The position numbers were made by a program, and so were the translations under genes. From the NCBI GenBank assembly GCA_035525905.1, contig DATLDK010000087.1:1-62334 (forward strand): DNA of 62,334 bases, written 5' to 3'. Shown here one piece after another: positions 1 to 7,561 of the stretch. The notes under the pieces are model-generated. The model did not search any database, was not told where the DNA came from, and saw only the letters and a program-made list of their open reading frames with translations. The stretch's first letter is position 1, and every line of letters starts with the position of its first letter. Source of the DNA: Gaiellasilicea sp035525905. Lineage in GTDB: Bacteria > Actinomycetota > Thermoleophilia > Gaiellales > Gaiellaceae.

Positions 1-78
1 GTCGAGCTCGACACACCGCTCGCGTTCCGGATCGAGCCGGGCGCTCTACGCGTGCTCGTGCCGCGCGCGCCAGAGTGA
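1..78 (+). CDS. C-terminal end of a probable diacylglycerol/lipid kinase (partial)
   Basis: Only the last 25 codons are inside the window; the frame starts at base 1 and stops at TGA 76-78. The peptide ends in PGALRVLVP, which resembles the closing beta strand of YegS/DgkB-type diacylglycerol kinases, where a phrase like VxPGALxVLVP is common. The rest of the gene lies upstream and cannot be judged. It converges on and overlaps the NUDIX gene on the other strand by 33 bases. The call rests on a short tail only. Confidence 0.4.
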   Translation, partial: VELDTPLAFRIEPGALRVLVPRAPE

Positions 79-546
79 GGCGGCCTCGGAGAACGCGCTC
101 GGCCCGATGTCCGCCGGCAGCTCATCGCGCGCGAACCAGCCGAGCTCGACCACGTCGTCCGCGGCTTGCTCGACGCCTCCGAGGACCGCGGCGCGCCAGA
201 GCAGGCACAGCACCGTCCGCTCGCCGTGCGGCTGCGACCACATCCCGAAGAGCTCGCCGGGCTCGATCTCGAGCCCCGTCTCCTCGCGCACCTCGCGGCG
301 GAGGCCGTCGAGCGGCTCCTCGCCCTCTTCGAGGAAGCCGCCGGGGAGTCCCCAGCAACCGGCTCCCGGATCGAACGCTCTCCTGCCGAGGAGAATGCGC
401 CCGTCGTGCTCGATCAGGGCGTGCACGCCCGGGACGGAGTTCGCCCAGGCGACGTAGCTGCAGGACGAGCACGTGAAGCTGGACTGGCGATGCTCACCCT
501 CCGCGCCACACCGGGGACAGAAACGCCAGCCATCGAGGAGCCCCAT
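46..546 (-). CDS. NUDIX hydrolase with N-terminal zinc ribbon
   Basis: A 166-residue cytoplasmic NUDIX hydrolase, expected to cleave a nucleoside-diphosphate-linked substrate such as NADH, ADP-ribose or an oxidised nucleotide. Residues 10-29 form a zinc ribbon (C10, C13, C26, C29) and residues 70-92 carry a complete NUDIX box with the REVREETG core. This ribbon-plus-NUDIX order is that of NudC-like and small ADP-ribose-type hydrolases; substrate cannot be assigned. An upstream GTG at 564 would add six residues, but the ATG at 546 is preferred because TACGTT lies exactly 6 bases upstream, the leaderless signature seen at many genes here. Divergent from the next gene. Confidence 0.85.
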   Translation of the reverse strand: MGLLDGWRFCPRCGAEGEHRQSSFTCSSCSYVAWANSVPGVHALIEHDGRILLGRRAFDPGAGCWGLPGGFLEEGEEPLDGLRREVREETGLEIEPGELFGMWSQPHGERTVLCLLWRAAVLGGVEQAADDVVELGWFARDELPADIGPSAFSEAASLWRARHEHA

Positions 547-552
547 CCGGCT

Positions 553-558
553 AACGTA
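553..558 (-). promoter_or_regulatory. -10 element of NUDIX gene
   Basis: TACGTT, 6 bases upstream of the ATG at 546. Probably gives a leaderless transcript. Confidence 0.5.
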
Positions 559-565
559 ACCCACG

Positions 566-940
566 GTGAGCCCCCGTCACGTCCCTGCCACGGCCCACGA
601 GCTGACCCGCGTCGGGCTGCTCTCCGGCCTGCCGGGAGAACAGCTCACGAGGCTCGCGGCGCGGCTCGAGCGCGAGGACGTCGCGCCAGGCGCAACGGTC
701 GTGCGTCAGGGCGAGGAGGGGGACCGCTTCTACGTCGTCCTCTCCGGGATGCTGAACGTGACCCAGGAGGGGATCGGCGAGCGCCGCATGCTGCGGCCCG
801 GCGACACCTTCGGCGAGGTGGCGCTCGCGATGGGGATCCCGCGAACCGCTTCCGTGCGCGCGGTCACGCCGGCGGTGGTCGCGAGCTGCGATCAACAGAC
901 GTTCGACGAGCTCCTGCGGCCGCTATTCGCCGATGAGTGA
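566..940 (+). CDS. Cyclic nucleotide-binding domain protein
   Basis: A 124-residue stand-alone cNMP-binding domain. Residues 14-118 are the CRP-like beta barrel, with a phosphate-binding cassette at about 82-95 containing FGE and PRTA, so nucleotide binding is likely retained. There is no helix-turn-helix or enzyme domain, so it probably acts as a small sensor or partner subunit. The GTG start has TAACGT 8 bases upstream. The last 8 bases overlap the next gene, so the two are probably translationally coupled. The regulated process is unknown. Confidence 0.8.
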   Translation: MSPRHVPATAHELTRVGLLSGLPGEQLTRLAARLEREDVAPGATVVRQGEEGDRFYVVLSGMLNVTQEGIGERRMLRPGDTFGEVALAMGIPRTASVRAVTPAVVASCDQQTFDELLRPLFADE

Positions 941-1649
941 CGTTCTGCTGCTGCACGCGGGCATCGCGGACAGACGCATGTGGAAGCCGCAGGTGGAGGC
1001 GCTCGAGGCTGCCGGTCACCGCACGGTCGCGCCTGACCTGCCCGGGTTCGGCGAGGCGACGCTGGAGGCAGGAGTCGTCGACTATCTCGCCTTTGCGAGG
1101 GCGCAGCTCTCGGGCGCGGCCGCCGTCGTAGGCTGCTCGTTCGGAGGCCGGATCGCGCTCGAGCTCGCCGTGGCGGAACCCGACGTCGTGGAGCGCCTGG
1201 TCCTGATCGGCGCCGGCCTCGGTTCCTGGGACTGGTCCGACACAGCGCAGGCCGGTTTTGCCGAGGAAGAGGAGGCCCTCGAGCGAGGCGAGCTTGCGGC
1301 CGCCGCGTCGCAGCAAGCTCGGATGTGGCTGACCCCCCACACGGACCCGGACGTGCGCGAGCTGACCGAGGCGATGGTGCTGCGCTCCTACGAGCAGCAG
1401 CTACCCGTGGAGGGGCAGGTGCAGGCGTCCTGGCCGGACGTATCGGCCGAGTCCCGGCTGGGCGAGATTGACGTTCCGACGCTGATCGTCGTCGGCACCG
1501 AGGACCTCGAGGACATCACGGCCATGGCCGCGAAGCTCGTGGCCGAGATCCCCGGCGCGCGCCTGGCGACGATCGAGGGTGCCGGGCATCTCCCGAGCCT
1601 CGAGCGGCCGGACGAGGTCAACCGGCTGCTGCTCGAGTTCCTTCGCTGA
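933..1649 (+). CDS. Alpha/beta-fold hydrolase
   Basis: A 238-residue alpha/beta hydrolase with a visible catalytic triad: nucleophile S69 in GCSFGG, an acid near D191 (VGTEDLED) and H219 in GAGHLPSLE. The N-terminal VLLLHAG strand-turn and the DLPGFG loop are typical of esterases and C-C hydrolases such as BioH- or MhpC-like enzymes. No signal peptide, so cytoplasmic. It overlaps the cyclic-nucleotide-binding gene by 8 bases and converges on the beta-lactamase-fold gene with a 32-base overlap. Substrate not assignable. Confidence 0.85.
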   Translation: MSDVLLLHAGIADRRMWKPQVEALEAAGHRTVAPDLPGFGEATLEAGVVDYLAFARAQLSGAAAVVGCSFGGRIALELAVAEPDVVERLVLIGAGLGSWDWSDTAQAGFAEEEEALERGELAAAASQQARMWLTPHTDPDVRELTEAMVLRSYEQQLPVEGQVQASWPDVSAESRLGEIDVPTLIVVGTEDLEDITAMAAKLVAEIPGARLATIEGAGHLPSLERPDEVNRLLLEFLR

Positions 1650-2439
1650 CGACGGCGTCCGACAGCGCCGGCCACGCGGTCTTCGCCCACTCGCCGAACT
1701 CGCGGTCGGTCAGGCACGCGAGCGCGAGCGCCCGCTCGGGATCGACCCAGAGAAACGTCCCGGCCCCCCCGAAATGGCCGAACGTCGACGGCGAGGGGAG
1801 GGTCCCGGTCCAGTGGTTCGGCTTCGCATCCTTCAGCTCGAACCCGAGGCCCCAATCGAGCGGGTCGAAGCGGCCAACCCCGGGGAGGACCCCCTTCAGG
1901 CCCGGGAACTGAACCGCCGTGGCTTCGGCGAGCGTCTCGGGGGCGAGAAGCCTCGGCTGCAGCAGCTCGAGCGCGAGGAGCTCGAGGTCGGCGAGCGTGC
2001 CGTGGACGTCTGCGCCGGCGGACCCGCGCAGCTCCGCCTGCATTCCGAGCGGCCGGAAGACGGCGGCGGCGAGGTACTCCGGGAATGGGATCTCCGTTCG
2101 CGCCGCGACGTGCGCGGCGAGTACCTCGAAGCCCTGGTTGGAATAGATCCGGCGCTCTCCCGGACGCGCGATCGGACCGCCCTCGTCGAAGGGAAGCCCA
2201 CTCGTGTGGGCGAGCAGGTGCCGCACGCTCGACGCGGGCGGCCCCGCGGGCTCGTCCAGGTCGACCGCCCCCTCCTCCACGGCCACGAGCGTCGCAAGCG
2301 CGGTCGCGAGCTTCGTTACCGACGCCCAGCGGAAGACGTGATCGGCCGGCCCGTGCCGTGCGACCAGCCCCTCCGGCCCCACGACGGCGGCCGCGGCATG
2401 CTCGGCTTCCCAGGGATCGATCCGGCGGAGCGCGTCCAC
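1618..2439 (-). CDS. Serine beta-lactamase-fold hydrolase (class C / esterase family)
   Basis: A 273-residue serine hydrolase of the penicillin-binding-protein/beta-lactamase class C fold. All three motifs are present: SVTK (S40, K43), YSN (99-101) and HFGG (222-225), the last replacing the KTG box as in esterase-type members. It lacks a signal peptide and is shorter than AmpC enzymes, so an esterase or peptidase role is more likely than antibiotic resistance. GTG at 2439 is chosen because the upstream frame is antisense to the conserved ligase gene; TAGTAT lies 8 bases upstream. Divergent from the ligase gene. Confidence 0.8.
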   Translation of the reverse strand: MDALRRIDPWEAEHAAAAVVGPEGLVARHGPADHVFRWASVTKLATALATLVAVEEGAVDLDEPAGPPASSVRHLLAHTSGLPFDEGGPIARPGERRIYSNQGFEVLAAHVAARTEIPFPEYLAAAVFRPLGMQAELRGSAGADVHGTLADLELLALELLQPRLLAPETLAEATAVQFPGLKGVLPGVGRFDPLDWGLGFELKDAKPNHWTGTLPSPSTFGHFGGAGTFLWVDPERALALACLTDREFGEWAKTAWPALSDAVVSEGTRAAAG

Positions 2440-2463
2440 GGCGCGCGATACTAGCCGCCTCGC

Positions 2464-3663
2464 GTGAAGCAGATTTACCCCAATTCCATCACCGGCAAGG
2501 GCGCTCCCGCGGGCGGCAGCGTCCTCGATCACAAGTTCGGGCAGTCCGATCCGTACACGCTCGGCGTCGAGGAGGAGTACATGTTGCTCGACGGCGAGAC
2601 GTTCGACCTCGTCCAGCACATCGACACCGTGCTCAGGGCGATCACGGGGCACGAGCTCGAGCCCAGGATCAACGCGGAGCTGATGCAGTCCGTGCTCGAG
2701 ATCGCGACTCCCGTGTGCCGCAACGCGGGCGACGTCCAGCGCGAGCTGCTGGAGCTCCGCGGCTACGTGACCGGAATCGCCCGGCAGAAGGGCCTCCGCG
2801 TCGGGTCGGCCGGCACACACCCGTTCAGCCTCTTCGAGCGCCAGCGGATCACGGCCCGCGACCGCTACCGGAACCTCGTCGACCAGCTGCAATACATCGC
2901 GCGCCGCGAGCTCATCTTCGGCATGCACGTCCACGTCGCCGTCGACGATCCGGAGAAGGCGATCCAGGTCGTGAACGGGCTATTGACTCAGCTCGGGCCG
3001 CTCCTCGCCCTGTCGGCATCGTCGCCGTTCTGGCGCGGCGAGCCGACGGGCCTCTCGTCGTCCAGGCAGATGGTCTTCGCCGCGTTTCCCCGTTCCGGCC
3101 CGCCGCCACGCTTCCGCGACTACGCGGACTACGCGGAGGTGGTCGGCCAGCTGGAGCGCACCGGGTGCATCGCGGACTACACCCACATCTGGTGGGACAT
3201 CCGCCTGCACCCTCGGCTGGGCACGATCGAGATCCGGATCTGCGACGCGGTCACCCGCGTCGAGGACGCCGTCGCCCTTGCGGCCTACTGCCAGGCCCTC
3301 GTCAAGCTCCTCTCGGAGCAGCACGACCGCGGCGAGCAGATCCCCTCCTTCCATCGCATCCTCACGACCGAGAACAAGTGGCTCGCCGCGCGCTACGGAC
3401 TCGAGGCGCCCGTGATGGATCTCGCGACCGGGGCTCGGAATCGCATGCCCGTCGCGCAGCTGATCCGGCGGACCCTGAAGGAGATCGAGCCGCACGCCCG
3501 CGAGCTGGGCTCGGAGCGGGAGCTCGAGGGCATCGGCGAGATCCTCGGGCGCGGCAACGGCTCCGATCGGCAGCTGAGGGTCTTCAACGCCAACCGCGAC
3601 ATCGTCGAGGTCGTCGAGGAGATCGCGAAGGCGACCGAAGCCGCCGTGCCCGCGCGCGCCTAG
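2464..3663 (+). CDS. Carboxylate-amine ligase, glutamate-cysteine ligase family 2 (YbdK-like)
   Basis: A 399-residue ATP-dependent ligase of the GCS2 family, which joins a carboxylate (usually glutamate) to an amine such as cysteine. The N-terminal signature TLGVEEEYMLLD is at 32-43, and FGMHVHV near 155 and the HIWWDIRLHP...EIRICD segment near 235-255 are metal/ATP-site regions of the family. In some actinobacteria the EgtA/GshA-like members make gamma-glutamylcysteine, but most YbdK-type proteins have no proven physiological role. GTG 2464 is the only start that keeps the VEEEY motif. Converges on the next gene with a 4-base overlap. Confidence 0.85.
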   Translation: MKQIYPNSITGKGAPAGGSVLDHKFGQSDPYTLGVEEEYMLLDGETFDLVQHIDTVLRAITGHELEPRINAELMQSVLEIATPVCRNAGDVQRELLELRGYVTGIARQKGLRVGSAGTHPFSLFERQRITARDRYRNLVDQLQYIARRELIFGMHVHVAVDDPEKAIQVVNGLLTQLGPLLALSASSPFWRGEPTGLSSSRQMVFAAFPRSGPPPRFRDYADYAEVVGQLERTGCIADYTHIWWDIRLHPRLGTIEIRICDAVTRVEDAVALAAYCQALVKLLSEQHDRGEQIPSFHRILTTENKWLAARYGLEAPVMDLATGARNRMPVAQLIRRTLKEIEPHARELGSERELEGIGEILGRGNGSDRQLRVFNANRDIVEVVEEIAKATEAAVPARA

Positions 3664-4493
3664 GGCGTCGCGAGCGACCTCACGTTGAACGACGTCGTGT
3701 CGACGACCGCGAGCCGGTTGCCGCCGGGCCGCGCCAGCACGAGCGAGCGGCCGGCGTCGGCGAGCGACAGGCGCACCAGGGAGAGCGTCTCCGTGCTCGA
3801 CTGCCAAGGCAGGTCGATGCACACCGCCCGCCTGTTGGACGTGTTCAGCGCGTGGACGAAGGCGGTGCCGTTCGGCTTGGCGTAGAACGTGTACGCCCAG
3901 GCCCCGTTCGCGCTGCGCGCGCGCGACCATGGCGAGCCGTTCATCGCCGCCTCGTCCTCCTCGCCTTTGGCGACGATCGCGCCGCCGACCGGCTTCCCGG
4001 TGACCAGGCTTACGGCCCGGACGCTGTAGGGAGCGTTTGGTCCGGAGCCGTGGTACTGGACCGCAAAGAGCGTGCGTGCATCGCGCGAGAGCGCGTCGAA
4101 CGACCAGAGACCCGGCAGGGTCACGGTCTTCCGCAGCTGCAGCCGCGCCGTGCTCAGAACTACGAAGCGCGTCCGGTCGCCGGCGCCGAAGCCCGCGAGG
4201 ACGAGCGTGCGGCCGTCGCGCGAGACGCCCTCCGTCGTGCCGTCGTAGGCGACGATCGGGACGCCGAAGCCGCCCTTGATCGTCGAGTAGCGGAGCATGC
4301 GGCCGTCGCTCGTGCGCACAGCAGCGACGATCGTCGATCGTGCCACCGGCATCACGACGTAGCGGACACCGCGCGTCGCATCGAGCGTCCCATCCCAGCC
4401 CGTCATCAGCCCGGGCGACGGTCCTCCTCCGCCGGCAGCCGCGCCAGACACGAGCGCGAGCGGGACGAGTGCGAGTGCGAGCAGCCTGAGCAT
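3660..4493 (-). CDS. Exported beta-propeller-like protein
   Basis: A 277-residue protein with a clear Sec-type signal peptide (residues 1-20, hydrophobic core LLALALVPLALV). The mature part is made of repeated strand pairs ending in phrases such as SRDGRTLVLAG and SRDARTLFAV, typical of TolB/WD40-like propeller blades. A strong ribosome-binding site AAGGAGG lies 6 bases before the ATG, with a leader of about 28 bases. It is transcribed divergently from another exported propeller gene; the two share abutting promoter elements of the type also found in front of the ECF sigma gene. Function unknown; an extracytoplasmic sensor, binding or envelope protein is likely. Confidence 0.7.
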   Translation of the reverse strand: MLRLLALALVPLALVSGAAAGGGGPSPGLMTGWDGTLDATRGVRYVVMPVARSTIVAAVRTSDGRMLRYSTIKGGFGVPIVAYDGTTEGVSRDGRTLVLAGFGAGDRTRFVVLSTARLQLRKTVTLPGLWSFDALSRDARTLFAVQYHGSGPNAPYSVRAVSLVTGKPVGGAIVAKGEEDEAAMNGSPWSRARSANGAWAYTFYAKPNGTAFVHALNTSNRRAVCIDLPWQSSTETLSLVRLSLADAGRSLVLARPGGNRLAVVDTTSFNVRSLATP

Positions 4494-4521
4494 GAGCGGC
4501 CTCCTTCGACGATGACACCAC

Positions 4522-4551
4522 CTGTACACCCCCGAGGCCCCGAGAGGTCCC
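4522..4551 (-). promoter_or_regulatory. Candidate ECF-sigma promoter of the exported propeller gene at 4493
   Basis: Read on the minus strand: GGGACCTCT at 4551-4543, 13 bases, then GTGTACAG at 4529-4522. Sequence and spacing match the two other copies at 4552-4581 and 5550-5579. Its -35 half directly abuts the -35 half of the divergent promoter. Confidence 0.5.
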
Positions 4552-4581
4552 TGGACCTCCGGCTTGCGCCGCGCCGTAGAG
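4552..4581 (+). promoter_or_regulatory. Candidate ECF-sigma promoter of the Tat propeller gene
   Basis: TGGACCTCC at 4552-4560, 13 bases, then CCGTAGAG at 4574-4581. The start codon follows 5 bases later, so the transcript may be leaderless. Same architecture as the sigma-gene promoter at 5550-5579. Confidence 0.55.
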
Positions 4582-4586
4582 AGGAC

Positions 4587-5546
4587 ATGGACAGACGCGA
4601 GTTCCTCGCCGCGGCTGCGACGCCCCTCCTCCTCGGCGTCGCGCCCGCGCTCGCGCGGCCCGCGGGCGGCCTCCCGCTCGCGCTCGTGACGGCCGATCTC
4701 GAGTCCAGCGTCATCGCGGTGGAGCTTCCCGGCGGTCGCGTCTACCGTCGCTTGCGGACCCCGGCCGATCCGCGCAGCATCGAATCGGTCGGTGGCATTG
4801 GCGCGATCGTGGCGCACACGAGCTCTGGACGGGTGTCGCTCATCGACTCCAGCCTCCGGGTGCGACCGATCCGGGGGCCTTTCGGCGCACCGCGCTACAC
4901 CGCGGTCTCGGACGATCTGCGTCACGCGTACGTCACCGACTCGGAGCGGCGGGAGGTGGCAATCGTCGATCTGCGCGCCCGGCGGGTCGTCCGGCGTGTT
5001 CCGGTGGGCGGGCCCGCGCGACATGTGACGCTCGACGTGCTCGGCAGGCGACTCTGGGTCGTACTGGGCTCGAAGAGCGCGGAGGTCGCGATTGTCGGCC
5101 TCGACCATCCCGGCGGCCCCAGGGTGGTCGATCGCGTGACGCCGCCCTTCCTTGCGCACGACGTCGGCTACGAGCCACACGGCGCTCACGTCTGGGTGAC
5201 GTCGGGCGACCGGAATCGGCTCGCGATCTACGACGATCACACGCTTCGGCTCGTGCGCACTTTGCGTGGCGACGCACCGCCTCAGCATGTGACGTTCCTC
5301 GGCGGCCGGGCCTTCGTGACGAGCGGCGACGATGCCGTACTCCGTACGCACGCGCTCGACGGCCGGCTTGTCCACTCGGCGCCCATCCCGGTCGGCTCGT
5401 ACAACGTGCAGCAGGGATTCGGAACGATCTTCACGCCGTCGCTCTCCCAGGGCACGCTCTGCACCTTCAGCGCTCGTGGAGCGCCGCTGGAGCGTGTGCG
5501 AGTCGCGCGCTCCTCGCACGATGCGTGCTTCGTGATGGTCGCGTGA
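4587..5546 (+). CDS. Tat-exported YVTN/WD40-type beta-propeller protein
   Basis: A 319-residue protein beginning DRREFLAAAA, a twin-arginine motif followed by a hydrophobic stretch and an AxA-type cleavage site near residue 23, so folded export by Tat is likely. The mature part has repeated blades of the YVTN/surface-antigen type (for example HAYVTDSERREVAIVDL and HVWVTSGDRNRLAIYD). No catalytic motif was seen. The gene begins directly after an ECF-like promoter and ends 40 bases before the sigma gene, whose promoter has the same motif. Exported propellers of this kind bind ligands or partner proteins; the role here is unknown. Confidence 0.75.
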   Translation: MDRREFLAAAATPLLLGVAPALARPAGGLPLALVTADLESSVIAVELPGGRVYRRLRTPADPRSIESVGGIGAIVAHTSSGRVSLIDSSLRVRPIRGPFGAPRYTAVSDDLRHAYVTDSERREVAIVDLRARRVVRRVPVGGPARHVTLDVLGRRLWVVLGSKSAEVAIVGLDHPGGPRVVDRVTPPFLAHDVGYEPHGAHVWVTSGDRNRLAIYDDHTLRLVRTLRGDAPPQHVTFLGGRAFVTSGDDAVLRTHALDGRLVHSAPIPVGSYNVQQGFGTIFTPSLSQGTLCTFSARGAPLERVRVARSSHDACFVMVA

Positions 5547-5549
5547 GCG

Positions 5550-5579
5550 TGGACCTCCCAGGCGGCGCCCGCCGTACAG
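5550..5579 (+). promoter_or_regulatory. Candidate autoregulated promoter of the ECF sigma operon
   Basis: TGGACCTCC at 5550-5558, 13 bases, CCGTACAG at 5572-5579. The overlapping TACAGT (5575-5580) is exactly 6 bases before the ATG at 5587, so a housekeeping leaderless promoter is an alternative or additional reading. Confidence 0.55.
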
Positions 5580-5586
5580 TCAGCGC

Positions 5587-6093
5587 ATGGCCGCCGGCCG
5601 CGACGAGCGCGCCTCCGTGCGCGCGGCGCAGCGAGGGTCCGCTTCGGGCATCGAGGCGCTCTTTCGGCTGCACTGGCCGAGGGCGCACCGAGCGGCGTTC
5701 CTCGTCGTCCACGACGCAGCGGCGGCGGAGGACATCGCGCAGGAAGCCTTCCTCGCAGCCATCCGCAACCTCGACCGCTTCGACCGCGGCCGCCCGTTCG
5801 GGCCGTGGCTGCACCGCATCGTCGTCAACCGCGCGATCGACTGGACTCGCGCGCGCCAGCTGCGAAACGAAGCCGAGCTCATCGAGACCGAGGCCCCTCT
5901 GGCGGGCCCGGGGCTGGACGACGCGCTCCTCGGCGCACTGGCTGCCCTCCCGCCCGAGCACAGAGCCGTGATCGTCCTCCGCCACCTGCTCGAGTACACG
6001 CCGGGAGAGATCGCCGAGCTCCTGGGCCTGCCACGCGGGACCGTCAACTCCCGCCTGCGCCGCGGCCTCGACGCGTTGCAGGAGCGCGTGTGA
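5587..6093 (+). CDS. ECF-family RNA polymerase sigma factor
   Basis: A 168-residue sigma-70 family protein with only regions 2 and 4. Region 2 spans about 24-90 (VHDAAAAEDIAQEAFLAA, then RPFGPWLHRIVVNRAIDW) and region 4 about 112-165 (LPPEHRAVIVLRHLLEYT, IAELLGLPRGTVNSRLRRG helix-turn-helix). It should direct RNA polymerase to a small regulon. The stop overlaps the GTG of the next gene by 4 bases, the usual arrangement of a sigma and its anti-sigma. Motif-matched promoters suggest it controls its own operon and the two flanking exported propeller genes. Confidence 0.93.
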   Translation: MAAGRDERASVRAAQRGSASGIEALFRLHWPRAHRAAFLVVHDAAAAEDIAQEAFLAAIRNLDRFDRGRPFGPWLHRIVVNRAIDWTRARQLRNEAELIETEAPLAGPGLDDALLGALAALPPEHRAVIVLRHLLEYTPGEIAELLGLPRGTVNSRLRRGLDALQERV

Positions 6094-6971
6094 GGAAGCA
6101 GCTCGAGGGCATCGAGATCTCCGGACAGCACGAGGCGCGTGAGCGCTCGTGGGCCATTGTCCAGGCCGCTTTCGCACAGCGCGAGCGGCAGCCGCGCCGC
6201 CGATCGTGGCGGCCCGTCGCGGCGATCGCACTCCTACTCGTGGTCGCGGCGGGCCTCCTCAGTCCACCGGGACGCGCCGTGCTCGACGGGGTGCGCGACG
6301 CGGTCGGCGTCGAGAAGTCCGAGCCCGCGCTCTTCTCGCTGCCGGCGCCGGGACGGCTGCTCGTGACCGCGGACTCGGGCGCGTGGGTCGTCGACGAGGA
6401 CGGCTCGAAACGCCGGCTCGGCAGCTATCGCGAAGCGTCCTGGTCCCCCTTCGGTCGCTTCGTCGTCGCGTCGCGACGCAACGAGCTGGTCGCGCTGACG
6501 CCCGGAGGCGAGGTGCGCTGGACTCTGGCACGGCCCGACGTGCGCTTCCCACGCTGGGGCGGGACGAACGCGGACACGCGGATCGCGTACCTCTCTGAAG
6601 GCGCGCTCCGCGTCGTCGGCGGTGACGGGCGCGGGGACCGGCTGCTCGACCGCCTCGCAGCCGACCGGGCCCCGGCCTGGCAGCCGGGGCGCGGGCACCG
6701 GCTCGCGTATGCTCGGCGCGACGGCACCGTCCGGGTGGTGGACGCCGACACCGGCGCTCTCGTCGGCCGCGACGCGGCGAGCTCGCTCGATGAGCCGACG
6801 CCGACCGTTTCTCCCGACGGCCGCTGGCGCGTGGTCGGGTGGGCGGACGCGGATCAATTGGTCTTCACCCGCCTTGGCCGGCCCAGGCAGATCCGCGCCG
6901 TGTCGAACGTGTCGGCCCAGTTCCGCTCACGATCGTTCCCTACGATCAGCGGATGGTGCTGCGCGCCCTGA
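6090..6971 (+). CDS. Membrane-anchored probable anti-sigma factor with propeller-like extracytoplasmic domain
   Basis: A 293-residue single-pass protein: cytoplasmic N-terminus (1-40, with a helix around 14-32), one transmembrane segment (about 42-58) and an outer region of about 230 residues with blade-like repeats (for example LAYARRDGTVRVVDADTG and PTVSPDGRWRVVGW). Position and overlap with the sigma gene mark it as the cognate anti-sigma. No HCC zinc anti-sigma motif is visible, so the binding mode differs from ZAS proteins. The outer propeller could sense the exported propeller proteins or a cell-wall ligand. GTG 6090 is chosen for the GTGA overlap. Confidence 0.65.
   Translation: MRKQLEGIEISGQHEARERSWAIVQAAFAQRERQPRRRSWRPVAAIALLLVVAAGLLSPPGRAVLDGVRDAVGVEKSEPALFSLPAPGRLLVTADSGAWVVDEDGSKRRLGSYREASWSPFGRFVVASRRNELVALTPGGEVRWTLARPDVRFPRWGGTNADTRIAYLSEGALRVVGGDGRGDRLLDRLAADRAPAWQPGRGHRLAYARRDGTVRVVDADTGALVGRDAASSLDEPTPTVSPDGRWRVVGWADADQLVFTRLGRPRQIRAVSNVSAQFRSRSFPTISGWCCAP
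6941..6946 (+). promoter_or_regulatory. -10 element of the M14 peptidase gene
   Basis: TACGAT, 6 bases before ATG 6953; an internal leaderless promoter within the sigma operon. Confidence 0.45.
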
Positions 6972-7552
6972 TCGTCGCGGCGGTCCTGGTGGCTCCGGCG
7001 GAACAGCTCGGCCGCTCGTACGAAGGAAGGGCCATCGAGGTCGTGCACGTAGGCGGCCCGGGCAAGCGGATCCTCGTCTTCGGCTGCATTCACGGTGACG
7101 AGTGCGAAGGGATCGAAGTGACGACGCTGCTCCAGCAGGCGCGCTCGAAGGCCGACCTCTGGCTCGTTCCCCAGCTGAACCCGGACGGTTACGCGCGCGG
7201 GACGCGGCCGAACGCGCACGGCGTCGATCTCAATCGCGACTTCGTCGCCGCAACACAGCGCGAGACTCGCATCGCGCGCAGGCTGATCCTGCGGATTCGG
7301 CCAGACGTCACCATCTGGTTCCACCAGCCACAGGCCGTGATCCGCGCCTGGGGCCCGAGCCGGGCGACCGCCCGTCGCTATGCACGGCTCGCCGGGGCGC
7401 CGTATCGATCGTGGATCTGGCCGCCGGGCAGCGCTTCGCGCTGGCAGAACGGCCTGGGCGAGATCTCCTTCGTCGTCGAGCTCGGCCCGGGTGAGCTGAA
7501 GGACGCCGTGGCGCGCAGGCACGCGGCGGCCGTGCTCCGCCTCGCCGAGTAG
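6953..7552 (+). CDS. Zinc carboxypeptidase, M14 family (murein peptide amidase-like)
   Basis: A 199-residue M14 metallopeptidase. Zinc ligands H47 and E50 lie in CIHGDECEG and H124 in WFHQPQ; the substrate-binding segment NPDGYARGTRPNAHGVDLN is at 77-94 and the catalytic acid is about E176 (FVVELG). The compact size and missing pro-domain resemble MpaA-type enzymes that trim murein tripeptides. A short hydrophobic N-terminus (2-15) may be a signal peptide or anchor. The ATG at 6953 removes an upstream frame antisense to nothing conserved and is backed by a -10 element 6 bases upstream. It overlaps the anti-sigma gene by 19 bases. Confidence 0.82.
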   Translation: MVLRALIVAAVLVAPAEQLGRSYEGRAIEVVHVGGPGKRILVFGCIHGDECEGIEVTTLLQQARSKADLWLVPQLNPDGYARGTRPNAHGVDLNRDFVAATQRETRIARRLILRIRPDVTIWFHQPQAVIRAWGPSRATARRYARLAGAPYRSWIWPPGSASRWQNGLGEISFVVELGPGELKDAVARRHAAAVLRLAE

Positions 7553-7555
7553 ATT
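7550..7555 (+). promoter_or_regulatory. -10 element of the selenocysteine peroxiredoxin gene
   Basis: TAGATT, overlapping the stop of the previous gene and 6 bases before GTG 7562. This supports that start codon. Confidence 0.45.
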
Positions 7556-7561
7556 CGCGCG

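Noticed and set aside
2085..4586. Long open frame upstream of the Tat propeller gene and across the GCS2 ligase
   Set aside because: Arg/Pro/Ala-rich shadow translation; only the part from 4587 has real protein character and a Tat signal.
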